The notes under the pieces were generated by a model. That model saw only the letters and a program-made list of their open reading frames with translations, made no database searches and was not told the DNA's origin. From [Flexibacter] sp. ATCC 35103 (GTDB lineage: Bacteria; Bacteroidota; Bacteroidia; Flavobacteriales; Flavobacteriaceae): DNA of 64,000 nucleotides. Location of the stretch: positions 62,001 through 126,000 of the forward strand of contig NZ_MTQF01000007.1 of NCBI RefSeq assembly GCF_001975985.1, read 5' to 3'. Of the stretch, positions 44,191-50,876 are shown one piece after another (position 1 is the first letter of the stretch; every line of letters starts with the position of its first letter). Both the position numbers and the translations under genes were made by a program.

Positions 44191-45468
44191 ATGTCAAAAA
44201 TAGCTACATTAGAAGTAGATGGTCAAAAAATTGAGCTTCCGGTAATCACGGGAAGCGAAAATGAATCAGCTATCGATATTAACAAATTACGTGATTTAAC
44301 TGGTATTATTACAATTGACCCGGGATATAAGAATTCTGGATCTTGTAAAAGTGAGATCACATTCTTGGACGGAGAATTAGGAATTTTGCGTTATAGAGGA
44401 TATTCAATCGAAGATTTAGCTGAAAAGGCTAGTTTCTTAGAAGTATCTTATCTTTTGATTTTTGGTGAATTGCCAACAGCTAAAGAATTAGAGCAATTTG
44501 AAAATGGTATTAAAAAACATACTTTGGTAAACGAAGAGATGAAAAATATCATTGATGGTTTTCCAAAAACAGCTCATCCAATGGGTGTTTTATCTGCTTT
44601 AACTAGTGCTTTAACAGCATTTAATCCTAAAGCAGTAAATGTAGAAAATGAAAAAGAAATGTACGAGGCCATTTGTAAAACAATGGGTAAATTTCTTGTA
44701 ATTGCTACCTGGACCTATAGAAAATCTATGGGTTATCCTTTGAATTACTACGATAATACAACAGGTTATGTAGATAATTTTATGCAGTTAATGTTTAAAT
44801 TGCCTACAGGACCTTATTCAGCAAATCCAGTTGTTGTGGATGCTTTGGATAAATTATTTATTCTTCACGCAGATCATGAACAAAACTGTTCTACATCAAC
44901 AGTAAGAATGGTAGGATCGTCTCATGCAGGTTTATTTGCTTCTATTTCTGCAGGAGTTTCTGCTCTTTGGGGACCACTTCATGGAGGTGCAAATCAAGCA
45001 GTACTTGAGATGTTAGAAGAAATCAATAAAGATGGTGGTGATACTGATAAATTTTTAGCAAAAGCTAAAGATAAAAATGATCCATTCCGTTTAATGGGAT
45101 TTGGTCACAGGGTTTATAAAAACTTTGATCCAAGAGCAAAAATAATCAAAAAAGCAGCTAAAGAAGTGTTGGAAACTTTAGGTGTTGATGATCCAATTTT
45201 AGAAATTGCTAAGAAATTAGAATCTGCTGCTTTAGAAGATGAATATTTCAAATCAAGAAACTTATATCCAAACGTAGATTTCTACTCCGGAATTATATAT
45301 AGAGCTTTAGGTATCCCAACAGATATGTTTACAGTAATGTTTGCTATTGGAAGATTACCAGGCTGGATCGCGCAATGGAAAGAAATGCGTGAAAATAAAG
45401 AACCAATTGGAAGACCAAGACAAATTTACACTGGACATCCGCTGAGAGACTTTAAGTCGAACAAATAA
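44191..45468 (+). CDS. gltA: Citrate synthase
   Basis: A 425-aa type II citrate synthase catalysing the first step of the TCA cycle. The catalytic residues are His264 in WGPLHGGANQ, His306 in GFGHRVYKNFDPR and Asp363 in YPNVDFYSG. An N-terminal domain of about 60 residues, present in hexameric Gram-negative NADH-sensitive forms, is seen. It is monocistronic with a terminator downstream. Confidence 0.97.
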   Translation: MSKIATLEVDGQKIELPVITGSENESAIDINKLRDLTGIITIDPGYKNSGSCKSEITFLDGELGILRYRGYSIEDLAEKASFLEVSYLLIFGELPTAKELEQFENGIKKHTLVNEEMKNIIDGFPKTAHPMGVLSALTSALTAFNPKAVNVENEKEMYEAICKTMGKFLVIATWTYRKSMGYPLNYYDNTTGYVDNFMQLMFKLPTGPYSANPVVVDALDKLFILHADHEQNCSTSTVRMVGSSHAGLFASISAGVSALWGPLHGGANQAVLEMLEEINKDGGDTDKFLAKAKDKNDPFRLMGFGHRVYKNFDPRAKIIKKAAKEVLETLGVDDPILEIAKKLESAALEDEYFKSRNLYPNVDFYSGIIYRALGIPTDMFTVMFAIGRLPGWIAQWKEMRENKEPIGRPRQIYTGHPLRDFKSNK

Positions 45469-45477
45469 AAATATTTT

Positions 45478-45507
45478 AAAGCTTCACTTAACTGTGAAGC
45501 TTTTTTT
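45478..45507 (+). terminator. Terminator after gltA
   Basis: GCTTCAC pairs with GTGAAGC (45481-45487 with 45494-45500), with flanking A and T tracts. The last T is also the first base of the next gene's -7 box. Confidence 0.85.
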
Positions 45508-45514
45508 ATCTTTG
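45507..45514 (+). promoter_or_regulatory. -7 box of the arginine-deiminase-like gene
   Basis: TATCTTTG matches the -7 consensus and lies 19 nt before the ATG at 45534. It begins on the terminator T tract of gltA. A -33 TTG is not visible. Confidence 0.5.
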
Positions 45515-45533
45515 GCCAAAATATAATAAAGTT

Positions 45534-46448
45534 ATGTTGCAATTAAATATAAAGAACGAAACGTCTAGACTACGGTCTGTAGTCTTAGGTTCAGCTGTTC
45601 ATAATGGGCCGACTCCATCTTTAGAGGAAGCTTATGATCCTAAATCATTGGAACATATTAAAGCAGGAACTTATCCATTAGAAAAAGATATGGTTGCTGA
45701 AATGGATGCTTTTAATGCTGTTTTTCAAAAATATGATGTAAAGGTTTATCGTCCTGAAATGATAGAGAATTACAATCAGATATTTGCGAGAGATATTGGT
45801 TTTGTTATAGATGATACATTTGTAAAATCAAACATTCTTCCTGACAGAGAGCGTGAGTTAGATGCAATTCAATATATAATCGATCAAATGGATCCTCTTA
45901 AAGTAGTTCGTCCGCCAGAGGAAGTTCATATCGAAGGCGGTGACGTTATGCTTTGGAATGATCATATTTTTATTGGAACTTATAAAGGAAGTGACTATAA
46001 AGATTATATTACTGCTCGAACTAATATGGAGGGTGTTAATTTTATCAAAGAATTATTTCCAAATAAAATTGTAAAAGAATTCGATTTGGTTAAATCTAAA
46101 ATCGAAGCCCGTGATAATGCTTTGCATCTTGACTGTTGTTTTCAGCCTGTTGGAAAAGATAAAGGAATTATTTATAAAAGAGGTTTTCGTGAAGAAGCTG
46201 ATTATATGTATTTAGTTAATCTTTTTGGGAGAGAAAACTTATTTCATATCGAAAGAAACGAAATGTATAACATGTTTTCTAATGTGTTTTCTATTGACGA
46301 TAATATAGTGGTTTCAGAAAAAAACTTTACCAGATTAAATAACTGGCTACGTTCAAACGGTTTTATTGTTGAAGAAATTCCTTATGCCGAAATTGCAAAA
46401 CAGGAAGGCTTATTGAGATGTTCAACTTTACCATTAATTAGGGATTAA
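45534..46448 (+). CDS. Arginine-deiminase-family (pentein) guanidine hydrolase
   Basis: A 304-aa pentein-fold enzyme. The catalytic residues of the arginine-deiminase/dimethylargininase family are recognisable: Glu134 in EGGD, His198 in DNALHLD and Cys296 near the C-terminus in RCSTLPL. The ARDIGFVID segment (85-93) fits the substrate pocket. It probably hydrolyses or transfers from a guanidino group (arginine, methylarginine or agmatine); the exact substrate is not clear, since amidinotransferases share these motifs. A second pentein enzyme, ctlX, follows. Confidence 0.8.
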   Translation: MLQLNIKNETSRLRSVVLGSAVHNGPTPSLEEAYDPKSLEHIKAGTYPLEKDMVAEMDAFNAVFQKYDVKVYRPEMIENYNQIFARDIGFVIDDTFVKSNILPDRERELDAIQYIIDQMDPLKVVRPPEEVHIEGGDVMLWNDHIFIGTYKGSDYKDYITARTNMEGVNFIKELFPNKIVKEFDLVKSKIEARDNALHLDCCFQPVGKDKGIIYKRGFREEADYMYLVNLFGRENLFHIERNEMYNMFSNVFSIDDNIVVSEKNFTRLNNWLRSNGFIVEEIPYAEIAKQEGLLRCSTLPLIRD

Positions 46449-46462
46449 AAAAAATATATTAA

Positions 46463-46542
46463 ACCATATAAGTTAAATAAGAAAATATAAGTTTTGCTGT
46501 TAAGATGCTTGATTTTAAATGAACTTATATAACTTATATGGT
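46463..46542. repeat. 13-bp inverted repeat before ctlX
   Basis: ACCATATAAGTTA (46463-46475) and its exact complement TAACTTATATGGT (46530-46542) are separated by 54 nt. Each side carries a second copy of the core: ATATAAGTT again at left, AACTTATAT again at right. The element fills the intergenic region before ctlX; the right arm is just upstream of the preferred start codon. It may be an operator or a long-range stem. Confidence 0.65.
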
Positions 46543-46557
46543 GAAAAACTAAAAAAG

Positions 46558-47493
46558 ATGAAACAAACGACAAATGCAATAGTAATGATTCGGCCAGTTG
46601 CTTTTAGAATGAATGAGCAAACTGCCGTAAATAATTATTACCAAAAAGTATTAGACGGACTTTTACCAAGTACTGTAAATGCAAAAGCACAACAAGAATT
46701 TGATGTTTTTGTAGAAAAGTTGAGAGCAGTTGGAGTTGATGTTACGGTTATAGATGATACATTAGAAACAGATACGCCGGATAGTATTTTTCCAAACAAC
46801 TGGGTTTCCTTCCATGAAAACGGAGATGTAGCACTTTATCCTATGTTTGCTGAGAATCGTCGTCAGGAACGTCGCGAAGATATTTTAGACACTCTTGAAG
46901 ATAAAGGTTTTGTGATTAATAATATAATGGATTACACATCGGCAGAAGAAGATGGTTTTTTTCTTGAAGGAACCGGAAGCTTGCTTTTAGATCGTGCTAA
47001 TTCAAAAGCGTATTGCGCATTATCTCCTCGTGCTGATGAGGAATTATTTATCGAATTTTGTGAAGACTTTGATTATGCTCCGGTTATTTTTGAAGCTTTT
47101 CAAACGGTTGACGGAGAACGTAAGCTAATCTATCATACCAATGTTATGATGTGTTTGGGAGAGACTTTTGCGGTGATATGTGCAGATTGCATTGATGATA
47201 AAAAAGAACGCAAAATGGTTCTTGAAAACCTAAAAGCCGATAAAAAAGAAGTTATTCTGATTACAGAGGCTCAGGTAAATAATTTTGCAGGTAATATGTT
47301 AGAAGTTAGAGGAACAAACGATAAAAAATATATCGTCATGAGTGCATCAGCACACCAGAGTTTAACTCCAAAACAAATCGCTCAATTAGAAAACCATGCT
47401 GAAATCCTAAGCTCAAGTTTAGATACAATTGAAGCTTGTGGTGGCGGAAGCGCCAGATGTATGATGGCAGAAGTTTTTTTGCCAAGAAATTAA
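46558..47493 (+). CDS. ctlX: Citrulline-utilisation-type hydrolase CtlX
   Basis: A 311-aa pentein-family hydrolase. Its family motifs are TPDSIFPNNWVSFH near the N-terminus, EGTGSLLLDR in the middle and the catalytic Cys301 in GGSARCMMAEVFLP. YHTNVMM holds the catalytic His. I choose the ATG at 46558 (MKQTTNAIVMIRPV); an ATG at 46519 would add 13 residues read from an inverted repeat, which does not look like coding sequence. CtlX relatives are linked to citrulline or N-acyl-arginine breakdown. It follows another pentein gene, so both may act on guanidino or ureido compounds. Confidence 0.82.
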   Translation: MKQTTNAIVMIRPVAFRMNEQTAVNNYYQKVLDGLLPSTVNAKAQQEFDVFVEKLRAVGVDVTVIDDTLETDTPDSIFPNNWVSFHENGDVALYPMFAENRRQERREDILDTLEDKGFVINNIMDYTSAEEDGFFLEGTGSLLLDRANSKAYCALSPRADEELFIEFCEDFDYAPVIFEAFQTVDGERKLIYHTNVMMCLGETFAVICADCIDDKKERKMVLENLKADKKEVILITEAQVNNFAGNMLEVRGTNDKKYIVMSASAHQSLTPKQIAQLENHAEILSSSLDTIEACGGGSARCMMAEVFLPRN

Positions 47494-47520
47494 GGTTCGT
47501 TCTTAGAATTTGATATAATA

Positions 47521-47551
47521 AAAAATGCTCAACTATTTGTTGAGCATTTTT
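47521..47551. terminator. Bidirectional terminator, ctlX / XRE gene
   Basis: AAAAATGCTCAAC pairs with its exact complement (47521-47533 with 47539-47551), with A and T tracts on both sides. It serves ctlX on the plus strand and the convergent regulator gene on the minus strand. Confidence 0.88.
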
Positions 47552-47575
47552 TATATAAATGAGAATTTCTAATAA

Positions 47576-47986
47576 TTATTTATTGATTAATTTTTCAAGT
47601 CTTGTCATCATTTCATCTTTTTCTTTCAACATACGCTCGTATAAAGCAATTTTTTCATCATGAAGTTTTTTTAATTCGTCGAATGGATTGATATTGAATA
47701 CAGGCTTAGAATTTCCTATATAAGCCTCTTTTTCAATATTAAAAGTATTTGAAATAATATTAACTGCTTGCTCTTCATCAAAATTCTGAAAAGCTTCGAC
47801 AGGAATTTTTAATGCATCTGAGATTTGATTAAGTATATCCTCTTCAATTACATCTTTTTGCTCCAGCATAGAAATTTTCTTTTGATTCCAGTCATTTCCC
47901 AGATCAAAAGCTAATGCTTCCTGTTTGATGCCAAGCATTTCTCTGAAACGTTTTACGTTTCTTCCCTGATGTATTTTCTGTTCCAT
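47576..47986 (-). CDS. XRE-family HTH transcriptional regulator with coiled-coil tail
   Basis: A 136-aa protein. The N-terminal Cro/C1-type helix-turn-helix (about 8-65) is seen as NVKRFREMLGIKQEALAFDL and WNQKKISMLEQKD. The C-terminal part (about 102-136, ELKKLHDEKIALYERMLKEK) is charged with heptad spacing and is predicted to be a coiled coil for dimerisation. The target is unknown. It is convergent with ctlX and 74 nt before marC on the same strand. Confidence 0.8.
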   Translation of the reverse strand: MEQKIHQGRNVKRFREMLGIKQEALAFDLGNDWNQKKISMLEQKDVIEEDILNQISDALKIPVEAFQNFDEEQAVNIISNTFNIEKEAYIGNSKPVFNINPFDELKKLHDEKIALYERMLKEKDEMMTRLEKLINK

Positions 47987-48060
47987 AATGAATGTAAATT
48001 TTCTAAAAGATCAAAGATAACGCCATTTGAGTTAAAAATTATGAGTTTCAAAGATAAAAA

Positions 48061-48690
48061 CTACATCAAATTTCCTTTAACTATATTAATAATCGAACTT
48101 ACGATATATTGAATACCGATAGAAATTACTATAAAACCAACAATTCTCGAAATAGCCACAATTCCTGAAGCTCCTAATATTCTGGCTAAATAATGTGCAC
48201 TTTTTAAAATTGCAAAAATTGCGACAGCAATTGCTAAAATAGCCAAAGACGAAATGATAATTTCTTCCATTCCGTGATGTTCCTGATAAAATGCAATAAG
48301 TAAAGAAATTGATCCCGGGCCGGCTAACATTGGTATTGCTAATGGAGTTAACGCAATATCATTACGTTGTTGCGCATCGGTCTCGACCTTTTTGTTGATT
48401 CCTCGTTTTTTATTTATTTTTCCGGATAACAATGAGAATCCAGAATTTACAATTACAATTCCGCCTGCAATTCTTAAGGCATCAATGCTAATTCCAAAAA
48501 AACTTAGAACATATTGGCCGATAAAAAAAGAAACTATTAAAATGATAAATACGTTTATGGCAGTCCAGAGTGAAATTCTTGAACGCTCCTCCTGAGAATC
48601 ATGTTGAGTAAGTCCAACGAAAATTGGAACTGTCCCAATTGGATTCAGGACAGAGAAAAGAGCGGCAAATAAATAAATGAATAAATCCAT
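48061..48690 (-). CDS. MarC family inner-membrane protein
   Basis: A 209-aa six-span membrane protein of the MarC/UPF0056 family, of unsettled function. The N-terminus is MDLFIYLFAALFSVLNPIGT, where the family motif LNPIGTVPIF is visible, and PLAIPMLAGPGSIS is the second signature. A longer frame starting at 48870 is rejected: the extra 60 residues run through intergenic DNA and do not match the family. It is divergent from the CoA-binding gene. Confidence 0.85.
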   Translation of the reverse strand: MDLFIYLFAALFSVLNPIGTVPIFVGLTQHDSQEERSRISLWTAINVFIILIVSFFIGQYVLSFFGISIDALRIAGGIVIVNSGFSLLSGKINKKRGINKKVETDAQQRNDIALTPLAIPMLAGPGSISLLIAFYQEHHGMEEIIISSLAILAIAVAIFAILKSAHYLARILGASGIVAISRIVGFIVISIGIQYIVSSIINIVKGNLM

Positions 48691-48807
48691 GCTGTTTTGG
48701 TTAGTAAGGTAAAAATAGTTATTTTTTGATACCTGAAAGCAAATTCTTGTTAGGATATTGTTTTTATTTCTAAAACAATAACTTAAACTAACCTCGTTCT
48801 TTTTGAT

Positions 48808-48815
48808 TACTTTTG
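48808..48815 (+). promoter_or_regulatory. -7 box of the CoA-binding gene
   Basis: TACTTTTG matches the -7 consensus, 14 nt before the ATG at 48830. It overlaps a longer reading frame that starts at 48803, which supports the shorter start. Confidence 0.55.
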
Positions 48816-48829
48816 TAACATATTTAAAA

Positions 48830-49198
48830 ATGATGAAAAATAAAAAAACTTTAGTTCTGGGTGCTACCACAAAACCAGATCGTTACGCTTTTAAAGCCAT
48901 AAATATGCTAGTTGATAAAGGGCATACAGTCTTGGCAATTGGTCAAAATACAGGTGAAGTTTCAGGTGTGAAAATTTATACTAAAGCGATTCCGGTTAAA
49001 AATATAGATACAGTAACTTTATATTTGAATCCATCACGTCAGCGTGATTATTATAATTATATAATAGAGGCTCAGCCAAAAAGAGTAGTTTTTAATCCAG
49101 GCACAGAAAATCCTGAATTATATCAATTGTTAGAATTGAATAATATTAAGGCGGAAGTTGCTTGTACTTTGGTTTTATTGGCAACTAATCAATATTAA
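48830..49198 (+). CDS. CoA-binding domain protein (YccU-like)
   Basis: A 122-aa single-domain Rossmann-like CoA-binding protein. It begins MMKNKKTLVLGATTKP and carries the KPDRYAFKAINML segment and the RVVFNPGTENPEL segment typical of the CoA_binding_2 family. Its role is unknown. The ATG at 48833 is equally possible. The gene is divergent from marC. Confidence 0.78.
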   Translation: MMKNKKTLVLGATTKPDRYAFKAINMLVDKGHTVLAIGQNTGEVSGVKIYTKAIPVKNIDTVTLYLNPSRQRDYYNYIIEAQPKRVVFNPGTENPELYQLLELNNIKAEVACTLVLLATNQY

Positions 49199-49207
49199 AT
49201 TTTTTAG

Positions 49208-49283
49208 GAGCTTTTTCCAGCTATTCACTATATCTTTTTCTGGCTAAAGAAGCCAGAAAAAGAATGTCGTTTCTATCTGGCTC
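49208..49283. repeat. Intergenic repeat-like element upstream of recR
   Basis: A perfect 13-bp inverted repeat (49233-49245 with 49251-49263) has a 5-nt loop. An outer GAG/CCAG with CTGG/CTC pairing (49208-49220 with 49277-49283) encloses it. The pattern, a T-rich arm, an AAAGAAG loop and a mirrored purine arm, resembles interspersed elements I recall from Flavobacterium intergenic regions; this was not checked. It is the only notable content of this 182-nt gap besides the recR promoter. Confidence 0.5.
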
Positions 49284-49367
49284 AAAAGAATTTTTATAGT
49301 TATAATCAGCATTCGATATTAATACTGAATTTAGTTGTCCCCAAGTCTACTAAACCATTAAAAATAT

Positions 49368-49375
49368 TACTTTTG
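49368..49375 (+). promoter_or_regulatory. -7 box of recR, leaderless position
   Basis: TACTTTTG lies 5 nt before the recR ATG at 49381. The mRNA would begin at or near the start codon. Confidence 0.55.
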
Positions 49376-49380
49376 TCGTC

Positions 49381-50001
49381 ATGGAATTTTCATCAAAACT
49401 AATAGAAAAAGCAGTCAACGAAATGTCGCAATTGCCAGGAATTGGAAAACGTACGGCATTGCGGCTGGTTTTGCATTTATTGAAACAACCTAAAGAACAA
49501 ACAGGATTTTTATCTCAGGCATTGTTGAAGATGCGAGAAGATATTAAGTTTTGCGAAAGTTGCCATAATATTTCAGATACAAAAATTTGCGAAATTTGTG
49601 CAAACTCAACCAGAAATCATCAAACTATATGTGTTGTCGAAGATATTCGCGATGTAATGGCTATTGAAAATACAGGACAATATAAAGGGATTTACCATGT
49701 TTTAGGAGGGAAAATTTCTCCAATAGAAGGTGTTGGCCCAAGTCAGTTAAATATTTCAAGTTTAGTTCAAAAAGTAAATTCCGGAATAGTTATAGAGATT
49801 ATTTTTGCGCTTAGTTCAACAATGGAAGGTGATACAACGAATTTTTACATTTATAAGCAAATAGCCGAATCAGATATTGTTATTTCTACAATCGCCAGAG
49901 GTATATCTGTTGGTGATGAATTAGAATATGCAGACGAAATTACACTCGGAAGAAGTATTTTACATCGAGTTCCGTTCGAAAAAACTTTCAAAAACAATTA
50001 A
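49381..50001 (+). CDS. recR: Recombination mediator RecR
   Basis: A 206-aa RecFOR-pathway protein that loads RecA at gaps. An HhH motif (LPGIGKRTA, 18-26), a C4 zinc finger (Cys58, Cys61, Cys70, Cys73), a Toprim domain starting near residue 83 (CVVEDIRD) and a C-terminal Walker-like region are present in the normal order. The start is placed by the usual RecR N-terminus. It lies between the CoA-binding gene and the polysaccharide locus. Confidence 0.95.
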   Translation: MEFSSKLIEKAVNEMSQLPGIGKRTALRLVLHLLKQPKEQTGFLSQALLKMREDIKFCESCHNISDTKICEICANSTRNHQTICVVEDIRDVMAIENTGQYKGIYHVLGGKISPIEGVGPSQLNISSLVQKVNSGIVIEIIFALSSTMEGDTTNFYIYKQIAESDIVISTIARGISVGDELEYADEITLGRSILHRVPFEKTFKNN

Positions 50002-50048
50002 ATAAGACCCAAATAAAACTTAGATTTTCTGAAGATTAAAGGAAAAGC

Positions 50049-50056
50049 TATATTTG
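50049..50056 (+). promoter_or_regulatory. -7 box of the polysaccharide locus
   Basis: TATATTTG is an exact TAnnTTTG match 16 nt before the first gene of the locus. A TTG -33 is not evident at 19-20 nt. Confidence 0.55.
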
Positions 50057-50072
50057 CGATAAAATTTCAATA

Positions 50073-50861
50073 ATGACAAAAAACTGTTTTTATATATTGC
50101 TATTAATTAGTGTATTATTTACATCTTGTATTCCTGTAAAAGATCTTGTGTATTTACAGGATAAAAATACTGCAGGAGAAAAAAGTACAGTTTCTGCTGT
50201 TGAATCAAAACCTTACAGATTACAAGTTAGTGATGTTTTGAGTGTCGATATAAAGGCAATTGATCCTAAATTAGTGTCTATTTTTAATACAACAGAAAGT
50301 GCCGGAGGAAACAAATCTGAGTCGGGTTTGTATTTTAACGGTTTTACAGTTGACGATCACGGAAATATTAGAATGCCTATTTTAGGTGAGATAAATGTTA
50401 TAGGATATACTATTGAAGAAGTTAGACTTATAATTGAAAAAAAATTACTTGCAGAATATTTTAAAAGTGAGGCTAATATTTTTGTCACTGTAAAATTGGC
50501 AGGTTTTAAATATACGATAAACGGTGAAGTAGGAAGTACAGGTACTAAAATACTGTTTCAAGAACACGTAAATATAATGGAAGCCATTGCTAATGCTGGA
50601 GATATATCAATTACAGGAGATAGAAAATCAGTAACTATAATTCGTCAAACGCCAACAGGTGTGCAAATGAATGATCTGGATCTTACTGATATTAATGTGA
50701 TGAAATCTCCTTATTATTCTTTACAACCTAATGATTATGTTTATGTAAAACCACTTAAACAAAAAACTTGGGGAACAGGGAAAACCGGTATAGAATCTAT
50801 TGGTACAATAGTTACTCTTTTATCATTGGCTACTACGGTTTTTTTATTGCTTAAAAACTAA
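50073..50861 (+). CDS. Wza-like polysaccharide export lipoprotein
   Basis: A 262-aa outer-membrane exporter. The lipoprotein signal ends at Cys19 in LFTSC. A poly_export (PES) domain (about 48-125) includes YRLQVSDVLSVDIKAIDP, followed by an SLBB domain (about 145-215) with EVGSTGTKILF. A hydrophobic C-terminal helix (about 240-260) could form the outer-membrane pore, as in Wza. It precedes wzc by 15 nt. I recall related wza/wzc genes beside recR in F. johnsoniae; this was not checked. Confidence 0.88.
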   Translation: MTKNCFYILLLISVLFTSCIPVKDLVYLQDKNTAGEKSTVSAVESKPYRLQVSDVLSVDIKAIDPKLVSIFNTTESAGGNKSESGLYFNGFTVDDHGNIRMPILGEINVIGYTIEEVRLIIEKKLLAEYFKSEANIFVTVKLAGFKYTINGEVGSTGTKILFQEHVNIMEAIANAGDISITGDRKSVTIIRQTPTGVQMNDLDLTDINVMKSPYYSLQPNDYVYVKPLKQKTWGTGKTGIESIGTIVTLLSLATTVFLLLKN

Positions 50862-50876
50862 AACTAAATTCAAAAA

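Noticed and set aside
48691..48870. A 60-residue N-terminal extension of the MarC protein
   Set aside because: The extension crosses intergenic DNA and the promoter region of the divergent gene, and the MarC family starts at the Met used here.
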